Positions 26,534 through 35,471 of a DNA stretch of 43,993 nt are shown here, piece by piece. The DNA lies in NCBI GenBank assembly GCA_022729575.1, contig DZAL01000015.1:6079-50071 (forward strand), written 5' to 3'. The DNA is from Thiomargarita sp. GTDB taxonomy: Bacteria > Pseudomonadota > Gammaproteobacteria > Beggiatoales > Beggiatoaceae. Numbering within the stretch: position 1 is the first letter of the stretch; each line of letters begins with the position of its first letter. The notes under the pieces were generated by a model. That model was not told the origin of the DNA and ran no database searches. It saw nothing but the letters and a program-made list of their open reading frames with translations. A program made the translations under genes and the position numbers.

Positions 26534-26636
26534 AGTGACTTACCTTATACATAACCACCTTGTTAAGGAGGGGAGTCTTTCAGTTGGCGCACACTCCCCG
26601 GCTTGCCAAGGAGGGGCCGGGGGTGGTCGAATTTCT
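26534..26636. repeat. L-family element, partial copy
   Basis: The left end GTGACTTACCTTATACATAACC matches the family; GTTAAGGAGGGG and GGGGGTGGTC follow. The right outer end is missing, and an M8 element begins at 26637. Confidence 0.6.
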
Positions 26637-26792
26637 GGTAGTCCCTACCAACTAATGGAGGTACTAGCCACTGGGGGCGAAGATTCCTAAACCTGGCAGG
26701 TGCTAAGTTTCCTAAACCTTTGAGGTTTAGGAAACTTTGAACCTTGGTAACTCCTTGAAGATTAAGACTTTCATTAATTTGGAGGGACTACC
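26637..26792. mobile_element. M8 element copy 3 (156 bp, perfect 8-bp target duplication)
   Basis: The left end is GGTAGTCCCTACCAACTAAT, the right end (reverse complement) GGTAGTCCCTCCAAATTAAT. GAATTTCT flanks both sides (26629-26636 and 26793-26800). The inside has one TTTCCTAAACC/GGTTTAGGAAA palindrome. This is the smallest complete copy and so the best minimal form of the element. Confidence 0.92.
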
Positions 26793-26796
26793 GAAT

Positions 26797-26921
26797 TTCT
26801 CGTTCCCACGCCGAACGTAGAAACGAGAAAATTATCGGTCAATGGTAGGGGCAACCCTAGTGGTTACCCTCTTTGGGTGATGACCACTACCAAAGAGGGC
26901 AACCACCAGGGTTGCCCCTAC
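26797..26921. repeat. Two adjacent inverted repeats downstream of the fic gene
   Basis: TTTCTCGTT and AACGAGAAA (26797-26831) form one imperfect hairpin; a related copy is near 42017. Then GTAGGGGCAACCC (26845) and GGGTTGCCCCTAC (ending 26921), with inner CCTCTTTGG/CCAAAGAGG, form a long stem. No gene is present between 26475 and 26995. Confidence 0.75.
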
Positions 26922-26936
26922 TGAATTATGGCTAAT

Positions 26937-26968
26937 TGTGGCTCATAAATCGTAAAAAATGAGCCACA
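26937..26968 (-). terminator. Possible hairpin terminator of the fic gene
   Basis: TGTGGCTCAT (26937-26946) and ATGAGCCACA (26959-26968) form a 10-bp stem 28 bp after the fic stop. A long T run does not follow the stem in the reading direction, so termination is uncertain. Confidence 0.35.
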
Positions 26969-26995
26969 AACGATTTTGTAGTTAATATATTCATC

Positions 26996-28120
26996 TCAAA
27001 ATACCTTCTGTCCTTCGGTGGTATTCATTAATTCCCAAAACACATAAACTGCTGACCGTTGCCCTCTCGCTGGTTGTAATATTTTTAAGATACCATGCTC
27101 TCGCAATTCCTTAATAATTCGTTTGGCCGTTGGCACAGGGAAATTCCTAGAATTGTTGATAAAATCACTCGCTTTAAAAATGGGATTGGCAAAAATATAG
27201 TCTAACGCATGAATCGCATATTGTGAACGTGTTATTTCAACGACTTGACTCTTTTTGGCCTCATACAATTTTAAAATTTCCGTCGCTTTCTGTTGATTCT
27301 GTTGCGCTTGTACCATAATGGCACGCAGGAAAAATTCGCTCCAGCCGGTCCAATCATCATTCTGTGAAATGGCCAACAACCGCTCATAATATTCCTCGCG
27401 ATGACTCTCAAAAAAGGCACTGATATAAAACGTTGGACTTTGAATTAAACCGGTTTCAAACATAAACAGTGGCACACACATCCGCCCCAATCGGCCATTT
27501 CCATCCAGAAAAGGATGCAAAGCCTCAAATTCGGCGTGAATGAGGGCTAATTTTACCAATTGATCAGGTACCTGTTCATGGATATAACGTTCCCAAACAT
27601 CCATAGCTTTAGGCAATTTATCTACCGAAATAGGTACAAAACGAGCGTCTTCAACTTTACAGCCAGGCGCCCCTATCCAATTCGGTATTCGTCTATATTC
27701 CCCTGGCGCTTTACCATGTCCTCTGACACCTTCCAGCAAGACGCTATGTGCTTCTCGGATAACACGCTGACAAAGAGGTAATTTTTCCAACAAATCAACA
27801 GCATGGTGCATCGCCCGTCGATAATTGAGAACCTCATTAATATCAGCTTTCCGCTCACCGGAAAAATGCTCATAATCTCCGCCGGCCTCGTATTCCAAGA
27901 CTTCTCCCATAGTAGCTTGAGTACCCTCAATTCGTGAAGATAATACGGCTTCTTGGGTGGAGAGCGGACTTAATAAGACCGCCGCATTAGGAATTGCCGA
28001 CAGTGTACCATCATATCTAGCTAGGGCGGCATTAGCTGGCCCAATCAATGGAATCAGTCTTGACCAGTCAAGATTTGACGGAGGAAATTTATCATAATGG
28101 TATCGAATGGGTTGATTCAT
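26996..28120 (-). CDS. Fic family protein (probable AMP transferase) with C-terminal winged helix
   Basis: Fic domains move AMP (or related groups) onto target proteins. The core motif HPFLDGNGRLGR begins at about residue 202 and is complete, so it should be active. The inhibitory helix motif SSRIEG (Ser62, Glu65, Gly66) lies N-terminal, giving a class II, self-restrained Fic. The Fic_N region (residues about 1-100) and a winged-helix DNA-binding C-terminus (about 290-365, AKRIIKELREHGILK) match the common 370-residue form. It lies inside the gsp cluster, next to a methyltransferase gene, and is unlikely to belong to secretion. Confidence 0.93.
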   Translation of the reverse strand: MNQPIRYHYDKFPPSNLDWSRLIPLIGPANAALARYDGTLSAIPNAAVLLSPLSTQEAVLSSRIEGTQATMGEVLEYEAGGDYEHFSGERKADINEVLNYRRAMHHAVDLLEKLPLCQRVIREAHSVLLEGVRGHGKAPGEYRRIPNWIGAPGCKVEDARFVPISVDKLPKAMDVWERYIHEQVPDQLVKLALIHAEFEALHPFLDGNGRLGRMCVPLFMFETGLIQSPTFYISAFFESHREEYYERLLAISQNDDWTGWSEFFLRAIMVQAQQNQQKATEILKLYEAKKSQVVEITRSQYAIHALDYIFANPIFKASDFINNSRNFPVPTAKRIIKELREHGILKILQPARGQRSAVYVFWELMNTTEGQKVF

Positions 28121-28153
28121 ATTATATCAGCTTTTCTGGTGTTGACGCTTCAC

Positions 28154-28900
28154 TCAAATCCACCCTACTTTTAAATAAAGTTCCCACTGCACAGTTTTAA
28201 GCACGGCTTCCTTCGACCAAATTGTTTGCAAGGCTTTAGCAATTTCTGGTAACGGGTCATAGTGATTAGTTCGTATAAATTTTTGCAAACTGGACCAGGT
28301 GCTTAAATAACCTAATAAATCCCTTAAATTCCACTCCAATTGCATAGTCAACTGCGGGGTCTTGAATTGAGGAAATGGAAATGGAATAGTACGATAAGCC
28401 TGGTCCAGATGTCTTCTTTCCGCATCCCAGTAGGGACCTAAAATATCAACATACAGTTGTTGCAAAATGTTATCGATAGTTGGCGAAATTTGTAATAGAC
28501 CATATCCCCAAACCGCAATGATAGCTTTCCCTGGGACCGCCACCCGTTGCACTTCTTGATAAAAGGTTTCAACATTAAACCAATGAATGGCTTGGGCCAC
28601 GGTAATTAAATTCACACTGGCCGCGGGTAACTGAGTATGCTCGGCGGTGGCCACTTGATAGGTCACGTTAGGTAACACCGGCGCTTGTGCAAGTTGAGTC
28701 GAGCTGGGGTCCGTAGCGATAACTTGATGAAATACTTTCGCCAATGCGGTCGCTACTTGACCGTTACCGGTGCCACAATCCCAAGCCACTCGCTTCTCTT
28801 TGACTAAGCTAAAAAGATAGTCATAAAGAGCTGGCGGGTAGTGAGGACGATATTTGGCATAATCAACCGCTTGAGTAGAAAAATTATCTTTCCAGGGCAT
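28154..28900 (-). CDS. Class I SAM-dependent methyltransferase
   Basis: A methyltransferase of the UbiE/Methyltransf_11-like group with unknown substrate. The start PWKDNFSTQAVDYAKYRPHYP is typical of small-molecule methyltransferases of this group. SAM motif I reads VAWDCGTGNGQVATAL (about residue 38), followed by an acidic ATDPSS, and AEHTQLPAASVNLITVAQAIHWF marks motifs II-III. Length is 248 residues. A gap of 33 bp to fic suggests co-transcription. It separates gspE from gspF. Confidence 0.9.
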   Translation of the reverse strand: MPWKDNFSTQAVDYAKYRPHYPPALYDYLFSLVKEKRVAWDCGTGNGQVATALAKVFHQVIATDPSSTQLAQAPVLPNVTYQVATAEHTQLPAASVNLITVAQAIHWFNVETFYQEVQRVAVPGKAIIAVWGYGLLQISPTIDNILQQLYVDILGPYWDAERRHLDQAYRTIPFPFPQFKTPQLTMQLEWNLRDLLGYLSTWSSLQKFIRTNHYDPLPEIAKALQTIWSKEAVLKTVQWELYLKVGWI

Positions 28901-28914
28901 AAATTTTAATTTTG

Positions 28915-28967
28915 ACGGAATGAATTCCGGACTCCAACTTCAAGAAGGAGTCCGGAATTTATTCCGT
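28915..28967. repeat. Hairpin between gspE and the methyltransferase gene
   Basis: GGAATGAATTCCGGACTCC and GGAGTCCGGAATTTATTCC pair around a short loop (AACTTCAAGAA). A strong stem between two genes on the same strand; it could attenuate transcription from gspE into the next gene. Confidence 0.7.
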
Positions 28968-28972
28968 TACTG

Positions 28973-30436
28973 TTATAACGCTCTCGTTACTCGTACAATC
29001 TCTTCTGGTGTAGTAATGCCATGATATAATTTTTCCAACGCATCTTGCCGCAACGTTCTCATTCCGTCTTTAATTGCTTGGTCTCGAATTTGATTAGCAT
29101 CGCCTCCACTACCAATTACATGACGAACTTGGTCTGAGACTATCAACAACTCATACAAACCTAAACGCCCACGATACCCCGTATTACCACAACGTTCACA
29201 ACCTTTGCCACGTTTCACCGTAGGACATTGATGAGGACTAATCCCCAACAAATCCGCTTCTTCTGGAGTCAACGCTTGTTGTTCTCCACAATGCTCACAA
29301 ATTTTCCGGACCAGACGTTGGGCCATGGTGGCAATTAAACTAGAACTAATTAAATAACTTTCAATGCCCATATCTTGCAAGCGAGTGACCGCACCAGCCG
29401 CGTCATTGGTGTGCAAAGTCGAAAATACCAAGTGGCCAGTGAGCGCGGATTCAATCGCAATTTCCGCCGTCTCTCGGTCACGAATTTCTCCCACCATGAT
29501 AATATCCGGATCCTGCCGCACAATAGAGCGTAATCCTGCCGCAAAAGTTAAACCAATTTTAGAATTGACATGAATTTGGGTAATCCCTGCCAATTGGTAT
29601 TCTACCGGGTCCTCAATCGTGATAATTTTTTGTAACCCGGTGTTAATTTTTTCCAAGGTGGCATACAAACTGGTAGTTTTACCACTGCCAGTAGGACCAG
29701 TGACCAAAATGATACCATGCGGCTGGTGAATCATTTTAGCGTAGGGTTTAAGAATATCAGTGGGCATTCCCAAATATTCTAAATTGACACTCACATCGCC
29801 CCGGTCCAAAATACGTAATACAATCGATTCACCGTGTACCCCAGGGAGAGTCGAAACCCGCATGTCTAAAGTGTGGTCTCCCATCTGATATTGAATCCGA
29901 CCATCTTGCGGTAATCGTTTTTCACCGATGTCTAATTTGGCCATCAGTTTGATTCTGGAGGAAACCGCAGGTTGGACCGTCGCAGGGAGTTTTTCAATGC
30001 CGACCATGACACCATCGACTCGGCACCGTATCATTAAAAATTTCTCTTCTGGTTCAAAGTGTATATCGCTGGCACTTAAATCTAGGGCACGTTCCATTAA
30101 ATGATTGACCATTCGAATAATGGGCGCGTCCGACGCAATATCTTTGAGATATTCACTATCGATCTCACTTTTAGCTTTGTCTTTGGTACTGTCTAATTCC
30201 GGTGATAATTTGGCCCGCCAATGTTTAATCAGACGAGAAACGTGATCTTCTTGAGCTTTTTCAAATCGTATTTTCGGACCTAACATGAAGCGCAATTTAG
30301 TGCGGTCTTCAATGTCTGGAATCGTGGTAAACATTAAGCGCGGGTCTTCTGGAAAAGATTCTACCGGCGCAATGCCTTTTTTCGATAACAATTGAGTGAA
30401 TAACGGTAAACTCAAATTAGAATGAGTAGCTAACAT
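28973..30436 (-). CDS. gspE: Type II secretion ATPase GspE
   Basis: The cytoplasmic ATPase that powers pseudopilus growth. It has an N-terminal linker (about 1-110), an N2 domain (SASDIHFEPEE, DGVMVGIEKLP), Walker A GPTGSGKTTSLYA (about residue 244), Asp box TIEDPVEYQL, Walker B DPDIIMVGEIRD, a His box STLHTNDA, and a tetracysteine zinc site (CEHC then CERC, about 394-421). Length 487 is near the usual. The ribosome site AGGAG supports the start. It follows the GspM-like gene by 21 bp. Confidence 0.96.
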   Translation of the reverse strand: MLATHSNLSLPLFTQLLSKKGIAPVESFPEDPRLMFTTIPDIEDRTKLRFMLGPKIRFEKAQEDHVSRLIKHWRAKLSPELDSTKDKAKSEIDSEYLKDIASDAPIIRMVNHLMERALDLSASDIHFEPEEKFLMIRCRVDGVMVGIEKLPATVQPAVSSRIKLMAKLDIGEKRLPQDGRIQYQMGDHTLDMRVSTLPGVHGESIVLRILDRGDVSVNLEYLGMPTDILKPYAKMIHQPHGIILVTGPTGSGKTTSLYATLEKINTGLQKIITIEDPVEYQLAGITQIHVNSKIGLTFAAGLRSIVRQDPDIIMVGEIRDRETAEIAIESALTGHLVFSTLHTNDAAGAVTRLQDMGIESYLISSSLIATMAQRLVRKICEHCGEQQALTPEEADLLGISPHQCPTVKRGKGCERCGNTGYRGRLGLYELLIVSDQVRHVIGSGGDANQIRDQAIKDGMRTLRQDALEKLYHGITTPEEIVRVTRAL

Positions 30437-30457
30437 AAAATTCTCCTAATTCCTGAT

Positions 30458-31018
30458 TTAAGGATTAGCGGCGGGTGGTGGCGGCGGCACTCGACTAAAA
30501 CCGGTAAGTTGTATTGTGCCACTGATGCGATCTCGATTACTACGCACGTCTAACATAGCCACTATCAAATTTTTCGGGACTTTATCTAACACGGTTAAAA
30601 ATCTCATCAAGGCTTTCGGCTCTGCATCAAATTGAATAGTCTGGACCACCAACATCCATTGATTAGAGTTAGAAATTTCGACTTTGGGCGGTTCCATCGA
30701 GGTGATAGTTAATTCACTTTGTCTAGCAATCTCGCGCAATAACTTTTGCATGTTGGCACCGACCAATTGGCTATTTTCACCTTCCAATAATCCTGAATTG
30801 GCTTTAGACAGTTTTTCTTTAGCGCGTTGATTTTCTTCTTCCCAAAATTTGGTTTTGTCTGTTAATTTTTTAGAATTTTGAATTTCTTGTTGTAAATCTT
30901 GTAGGTGTTGCCAATAGTCAAACACAAATTTGTTGGCAGTGGGTAATCCTTGAAAAGACACAAACACTATAAATATCAATAATGCAAATTTTAAGAGTCG
31001 TTTTTCTTTAGTGGTCAT
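30458..31018 (-). CDS. GspM-like (PilO-like) type II secretion subunit
   Basis: A 186-residue inner-membrane protein: a short cytoplasmic start, one membrane helix (residues about 10-28, LLKFALLIFIVFVSF), a coiled coil (about 40-75, QDLQQEIQNSKKLTDKTKFW), and a ferredoxin-like periplasmic domain (VQTIQFDAEPKALMRFLTVL). A proline tail (PPPPPAANP) closes it. This layout is that of GspM/PilO proteins, which link GspL to the platform. Sequence identity in this family is low, so the name rests on layout and on the gspE gene right after it. Confidence 0.75.
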   Translation of the reverse strand: MTTKEKRLLKFALLIFIVFVSFQGLPTANKFVFDYWQHLQDLQQEIQNSKKLTDKTKFWEEENQRAKEKLSKANSGLLEGENSQLVGANMQKLLREIARQSELTITSMEPPKVEISNSNQWMLVVQTIQFDAEPKALMRFLTVLDKVPKNLIVAMLDVRSNRDRISGTIQLTGFSRVPPPPPAANP

Positions 31019-31051
31019 ATTATATTTATAATTAGTTGAGTGAATTTTTAA

Positions 31052-31215
31052 ATTCGGTTTCCTAAACTTACAAGACTTTAGAAAACTTTAGTAACTCAGT
31101 TTCCTAAACCTCCCAGGTTTAGGAAACTTTGGCACTTGAGCCGGCTTTAAAGTTTCCTAAACCTGGGAGGTTTAGGAAACTGAGTTGGCATCTAAACCTG
31201 CCAGGTTTAGGAAAC
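31052..31215. repeat. REP palindromes on the 3' side of the RAYT gene
   Basis: Complete copies at 31098-31128 and 31151-31181, in opposite orientation (loop CCC versus GGG), with a degenerate copy at about 31055-31087 and a half copy ending at 31215. Each has 14-bp arms AGTTTCCTAAACCT/AGGTTTAGGAAACT. Confidence 0.92.
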
Positions 31216-31238
31216 TTAAATGCCGCAAACTTTGAAAA

Positions 31239-31850
31239 TCAATCCGTTAGTAAATCACGAATCTCTCCGTAATCTATATTAGATTGGTGGAAAATGGTAA
31301 AATTTTCTTTACCCCCAAACCATTCCAATACTACCGCTCTCTTTATTACAGTAGGTTTGTCACTTAAGATTGCATTGTATGAGCTAAATTTCCATAGAGA
31401 GTATTCATTCACAAAATGGTGATGAATCGGATTATTATGAATATAATGTATCAACTTGCTATAATACTCATCTGATGTTACCAACAATCGTTTAAACCGC
31501 TTTTCAAATAAACTGCCAGACCGTTGCTGTTGTGTGTTGAATGCTAATACGTAGCTAGAAAAAAATCGTTTAAACCTTTCGCCAAGAAAATCATTTACAG
31601 TTATAGTAGTCTCAATTTCTTTAAAAATTGTCTCGAAGGTACTTAAGGGTTTTACCTGAGCAAGAAAATGAAAATGATTAGGCATCAGACAATAAGCATA
31701 GATGTCCAAATAAGGACAGATGTATTTTGTCAAATTCTTGAGAAAATACTCATAATTACCTGTAGTTTCAAAAATTTTTTCCCCATTGTTTCCGCGATTA
31801 TAAATGTGATAATAATATCCTGGCTCTAATACCGCGTGATAGTCTCGCAT
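31239..31850 (-). CDS. REP-associated tyrosine transposase (RAYT, Y1/HUH family)
   Basis: A single-strand HUH endonuclease that nicks and moves REP palindromes. The Y1_Tnp core is visible: GYYYHIYNRG near the start, then MPNHFHFLAQ with the HxH metal pair (His59, His61), and the helix KLIHYIHNNPI with Tyr136, the likely nucleophile. Length is 203 residues, as in other TnpA_REP proteins. REP palindromes border it on both sides in inverted arrangement, the classic RAYT layout. The frame is intact, so it may be active. It lies between gspM-like and valS genes. Confidence 0.93.
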   Translation of the reverse strand: MRDYHAVLEPGYYYHIYNRGNNGEKIFETTGNYEYFLKNLTKYICPYLDIYAYCLMPNHFHFLAQVKPLSTFETIFKEIETTITVNDFLGERFKRFFSSYVLAFNTQQQRSGSLFEKRFKRLLVTSDEYYSKLIHYIHNNPIHHHFVNEYSLWKFSSYNAILSDKPTVIKRAVVLEWFGGKENFTIFHQSNIDYGEIRDLLTD

Positions 31851-31890
31851 CGCATAATTACCTTAAATTTTAAGAAAAACAAAACACTCA

Positions 31891-32350
31891 ATTTCCTAAA
31901 CCTTCCAGGTTTAGGAAACTTTAAACTCGATTCAGGTCCCAAAAATCACTCAGTTTCCTAAACCTTCCAGGTTTAGGAAACTTTAAACCCGGTTCAGGTC
32001 CCAAAATCACTCAGTTTCCTAAACCTTCCAGGTTTAGGAAACTTTAAACCCGGTTCAGGTCCCAAAATCACTCAGTTTCCTAAACCTTCCAGGTTTAGGA
32101 AACTTTAAACCCGGTTCAGGTCCCAAAGTTTCCTAAACCTGGAAGGTTTAGGAAACTGAGAAGGTTTAGGAAACTTTAAATTCGATTCAGGTCCCAAAAT
32201 CACTCAGTTTCCTAAACCTTCCAGGTTTAGGAAACTTTAAACCCGGTTCAGGTCCCAAAATCACTCAGTTTCCTAAACCTTCCAGGTTTAGGAAACTTTA
32301 AACCCGGTTCAAATCCCCAAGTTTCCTAAACCTGGGAGGTTTAGGAAACT
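31891..32350. repeat. REP array of about eight palindromes, 61-bp period
   Basis: Forward copies begin TTTCCTAAACC at 31892, 31954, 32015, 32076, 32208 and 32269 with a 61-62 bp period; inverted copies start at 32129 and 32322, and a half copy sits near 32161. Spacers read TTTAAACCCGGTTCAGGTCC then CAAAATCACTC. The array fills the gap between the RAYT start and the valS stop. Confidence 0.95.
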
Positions 32351-32367
32351 AACAACTAACTAATCAC

Positions 32368-35127
32368 TTAAATCTGCCGAATCTTTTCCGCCTGCACTTC
32401 CAATTGCTGCAACGAGGCCGCCATTTCATTCACTCGTTGTTGCTCCTTTTCTACCACCTCTTTGGGAGCGCGAGCCGCAAAGTTAGGATTTTCCAGTTTC
32501 GCTTGCGATTTTTGCAACTCCTTACGCAACTTCTCCATCTCCTTTTCCAATCGCTTAATTTCAGCCGCTTTATCAATTAGACCCGCCAGCGGAATTAAAA
32601 TTCTCAAGTCACCTACTAAGGCAATGGCCGATTCTGGTGCGTGGGCCTTGGCTTCTAACCATTGAACATGCTCCAATCGCGCCAATCGTAGCAGTAAAGG
32701 TTGATGTGCTTGTAGCTTACGTTGGTCTTCGGCACTGCCATTTTGTAATAATACCGCTAACGATTTACCAGGATTAATATCCATTTCAGCCCGAATGCGA
32801 CGCACGCCTAAAATAAATTGTTTAATCCATTCGATTTCTGACAACGCTGTCGAATCCATCTTCTCCACTTGCGATTGCGGATAAGGTTGGCGCATAATGG
32901 TATCACCCATTTTACCCGCTAACGGGGCAATTCGTTGCCACAACTCCTCCGTGATAAAAGGCATAATGGGATGCAGTAACCGTAATAAGGCTTCTAACAC
33001 TCGAACCAAGGTGCGTCGGGTCCCTCGTTGTTGCGCTTCATTGGCTTGTTGCAGTAACGGTTTGGAAAATTCCAAATACCAGTCGCAATATTCATCCCAA
33101 GTAAATTCGTACAACGATTGGGCGAGTAAATCAAACCGATAGGCTTGAATATGTTGGTGGGCCGCTTGCTCGACTTGTTGTAACTTGGTGATAATCCACC
33201 GGTCGGTTAACGATAACTCTACCGGTGCGTCTCCCAATCCGGTATCTTGACCTTCGGTATTCATTAACACATAGCGGGTCGCATTCCATAATTTATTGCA
33301 GAAATTGCGATACCCTTCGGTGCGTGCGAGGTCAAAGCGAATATCACGACCCGTCGAAGCCAGAGCGGTAAAGGTAAAACGCAACGCATCGGTGCCAAAC
33401 GCCGGGATACCTTGTGGAAATTGATGACGAGTCGCTTGCTCAATTTTCGGGGCCATCTCTGGCTGCATCAATCCTGTAGTCCGTTTAGTCACCAGGGTTT
33501 CCAAATCCACGCCATCAATAATATCCAAGGGGTCTAACACGTTACCTTTCGATTTAGACATTTTTTGCCCATCATGGTCCCGAATGAGGCCATGAATATA
33601 CACTTCCCGAAAGGGCACGTCTCCCATGAATTTCAGTCCCATCATAATCATCCGAGCGACCCAGAAGAAGATGATGTCAAAGCCGGTGACCAGGACACTG
33701 GTGGGATAAAAGGACTTTAATCGCTCCGTTGGGGCGGGCCATCCCAAGGTAGAAAATGGCCATAACGCTGACGAAAACCAAGTGTCGAGAACATCCGGAT
33801 CCTGGGTTAATTTGACCGTGTTGGCCAGTTGATATTTTTGCCGGACGTGATCCTCATCGTAACCCACATATTCTTTACCTTTCTCATCATACCAGGCGGG
33901 AATCCGGTGGCCCCACCAAATTTGTCGACTGATACACCAATCTTGGATATTGCGCATCCATTCAAAATAAGTCTTGCTCCAATTATCGGGGACAAATTTT
34001 ATCTTCCCTTCTACCACGGCTTGAATGGCCGGTAATGCCAGTGGTTCGATTTTGACATACCATTGGTCAGTCAAGAAGGGTTCAATCACCGCAAGACTCC
34101 TATCTCCTCTAGGGATGGTCAATTTATGTGGTTTGATGTCAACCAATAAATCTGCGGCTTTCAATTCCTCTACCACCTTTTTTCTGGCCACGAAGCGGTC
34201 TAATCCGCGATAAGCCGGTGGCACATTATCATTTAATTTGGCATCCACCGTGAAAATATTAATCATCGGTAACTGATGTCGTTGTCCAATCGCATAGTCA
34301 TTGAAATCGTGGGCGGGCGTGACTTTAACACAGCCAGAGCCAAATTCCGGGTCGACCTGCTCATCACCGATAATAGGAATGGTGCGGTCCGTCAATGGCA
34401 AAGCAATCAACTTACCAATAAGGGCTTGATAACGTTCATCTAGTGGATGTACCGCGACCGCGGTATCGCCTAACATGGTTTCGGGACGAGTCGTGGCTAC
34501 ATCCAAATAACCCGTACCATCAGCCAAAGGATAACGTAAATGCCATAATGACCCATTCTCCTCTTGCGAGACTACTTCTAAATCAGAGACTGCGGTATGC
34601 AACACGGGATCCCAATTGACCAGACGTGTCCCTCGATAAATCAAACCTTCGTCATATAAACGAACGAAGACTTCGCGCACGGCCTGTGATAAACCATCAT
34701 CCATGGTAAATCTTTCCGTGGCCCAATCCAGAGATGCACCCATGCGCCGCAATTGTTGGGTAATCTGTCCGCCAGACTGTCCTTTCCAGTCCCAAACTTT
34801 CTGAACAAATGCGTCACGACCTAGCTGTTGACGTGTTAGCCCTTTAGTGGTTAATTGCCTTTCAACGACCATTTGCGTCGCAATGCCAGCATGGTCAATG
34901 CCCGCTTGCCATAAAGTATTATAACCTTGCATTCGATAATAACGAGTAAGCAAATCCATCAAAGTGTCTTGAAAACTATGCCCCATGTGCAAAGTACCTG
35001 TCACATTGGGCGGGGGTATCATAATGCAATAAGCTGGCCCATGATTACTGGGTGCAAAGTAGCCCTTGCTTTCCCAAGTTTTATACCACTGGGATTCTAT
35101 GGCATGAGGATTATAAGTTTTTTCCAT
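32368..35127 (-). CDS. valS: Valine-tRNA ligase
   Basis: Charges tRNA-Val with valine. A class I synthetase: [16 protein letters not shown] (HIGH motif), an editing (CP1) domain with [17 protein letters not shown], the KMSKSKGNV signature, an anticodon-binding domain, and a C-terminal coiled-coil arm ([20 protein letters not shown]). The start at 35127 ([11 protein letters not shown]) gives 919 residues, close to the usual 950; the frame extends 60 codons further through repeat DNA, which is not family sequence. No T-box or other leader is recognised. Confidence 0.97.
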   Translation of the reverse strand: MEKTYNPHAIESQWYKTWESKGYFAPSNHGPAYCIMIPPPNVTGTLHMGHSFQDTLMDLLTRYYRMQGYNTLWQAGIDHAGIATQMVVERQLTTKGLTRQQLGRDAFVQKVWDWKGQSGGQITQQLRRMGASLDWATERFTMDDGLSQAVREVFVRLYDEGLIYRGTRLVNWDPVLHTAVSDLEVVSQEENGSLWHLRYPLADGTGYLDVATTRPETMLGDTAVAVHPLDERYQALIGKLIALPLTDRTIPIIGDEQVDPEFGSGCVKVTPAHDFNDYAIGQRHQLPMINIFTVDAKLNDNVPPAYRGLDRFVARKKVVEELKAADLLVDIKPHKLTIPRGDRSLAVIEPFLTDQWYVKIEPLALPAIQAVVEGKIKFVPDNWSKTYFEWMRNIQDWCISRQIWWGHRIPAWYDEKGKEYVGYDEDHVRQKYQLANTVKLTQDPDVLDTWFSSALWPFSTLGWPAPTERLKSFYPTSVLVTGFDIIFFWVARMIMMGLKFMGDVPFREVYIHGLIRDHDGQKMSKSKGNVLDPLDIIDGVDLETLVTKRTTGLMQPEMAPKIEQATRHQFPQGIPAFGTDALRFTFTALASTGRDIRFDLARTEGYRNFCNKLWNATRYVLMNTEGQDTGLGDAPVELSLTDRWIITKLQQVEQAAHQHIQAYRFDLLAQSLYEFTWDEYCDWYLEFSKPLLQQANEAQQRGTRRTLVRVLEALLRLLHPIMPFITEELWQRIAPLAGKMGDTIMRQPYPQSQVEKMDSTALSEIEWIKQFILGVRRIRAEMDINPGKSLAVLLQNGSAEDQRKLQAHQPLLLRLARLEHVQWLEAKAHAPESAIALVGDLRILIPLAGLIDKAAEIKRLEKEMEKLRKELQKSQAKLENPNFAARAPKEVVEKEQQRVNEMAASLQQLEVQAEKIRQI

Positions 35128-35170
35128 GATATATTTATGTATAAGTATTTTTGCGGTGTATAAGTTTTTA

Positions 35171-35304
35171 ATTGGTCTGAATCGCCGATTCACGCAAATT
35201 GACGCAGATGGTGAAGTCATTAAGCCATAGATTTCAATTTGGCAAATATTTACTGGTGAAATCAGTGTTATCTGCGTCAATCGGCGATTCAGATAGGAAC
35301 TTGC
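35171..35304. repeat. Inverted-repeat element upstream of valS
   Basis: The left arm CTGAATCGCCGATT followed by ATTGACGCAGAT is the inverse of ATCTGCGTCAAT and CGGCGATTCAG at the right (about 25 bp per arm, one arm with a 7-bp insert CACGCAA). TGGTGAA and TCACCA-type bases extend the match. It occupies most of the gap between the divergent valS and ubiE genes. Confidence 0.8.
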
Positions 35305-35347
35305 CAAAAGTAACCTATATGAAATATAATTCTATCTTGAAAAAGCT

Positions 35348-35452
35348 GATTTGACAACTTTCGAAAATTTAAGATTTGACAACTTTCGAAAAGTTGTCAA
35401 ATCTAAATTCGACAGTTTAAGATTTGACAACTTTCGAAAAGTTGTCAAATCT
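35348..35452. repeat. TTGACAAC palindromes before ubiE (two full, one half)
   Basis: A half copy at 35348-35367, full copies at 35372-35404 and 35420-35452, period 48 bp. The last ends 20 bp before the ubiE start, covering the likely promoter or leader region. Confidence 0.92.
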
Positions 35453-35471
35453 AAATCTAACCAGGAATCTT

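Noticed and set aside
31891..32350. Regular 61-bp repeat array as a CRISPR
   Set aside because: The repeat units are self-complementary REPs in both orientations and the spacers are nearly identical to each other; there are no cas genes.
32462..35163. Several plus-strand frames opposite valS
   Set aside because: All lie within the strongly conserved valS coding sequence on the other strand, or its leader, and have no family resemblance.
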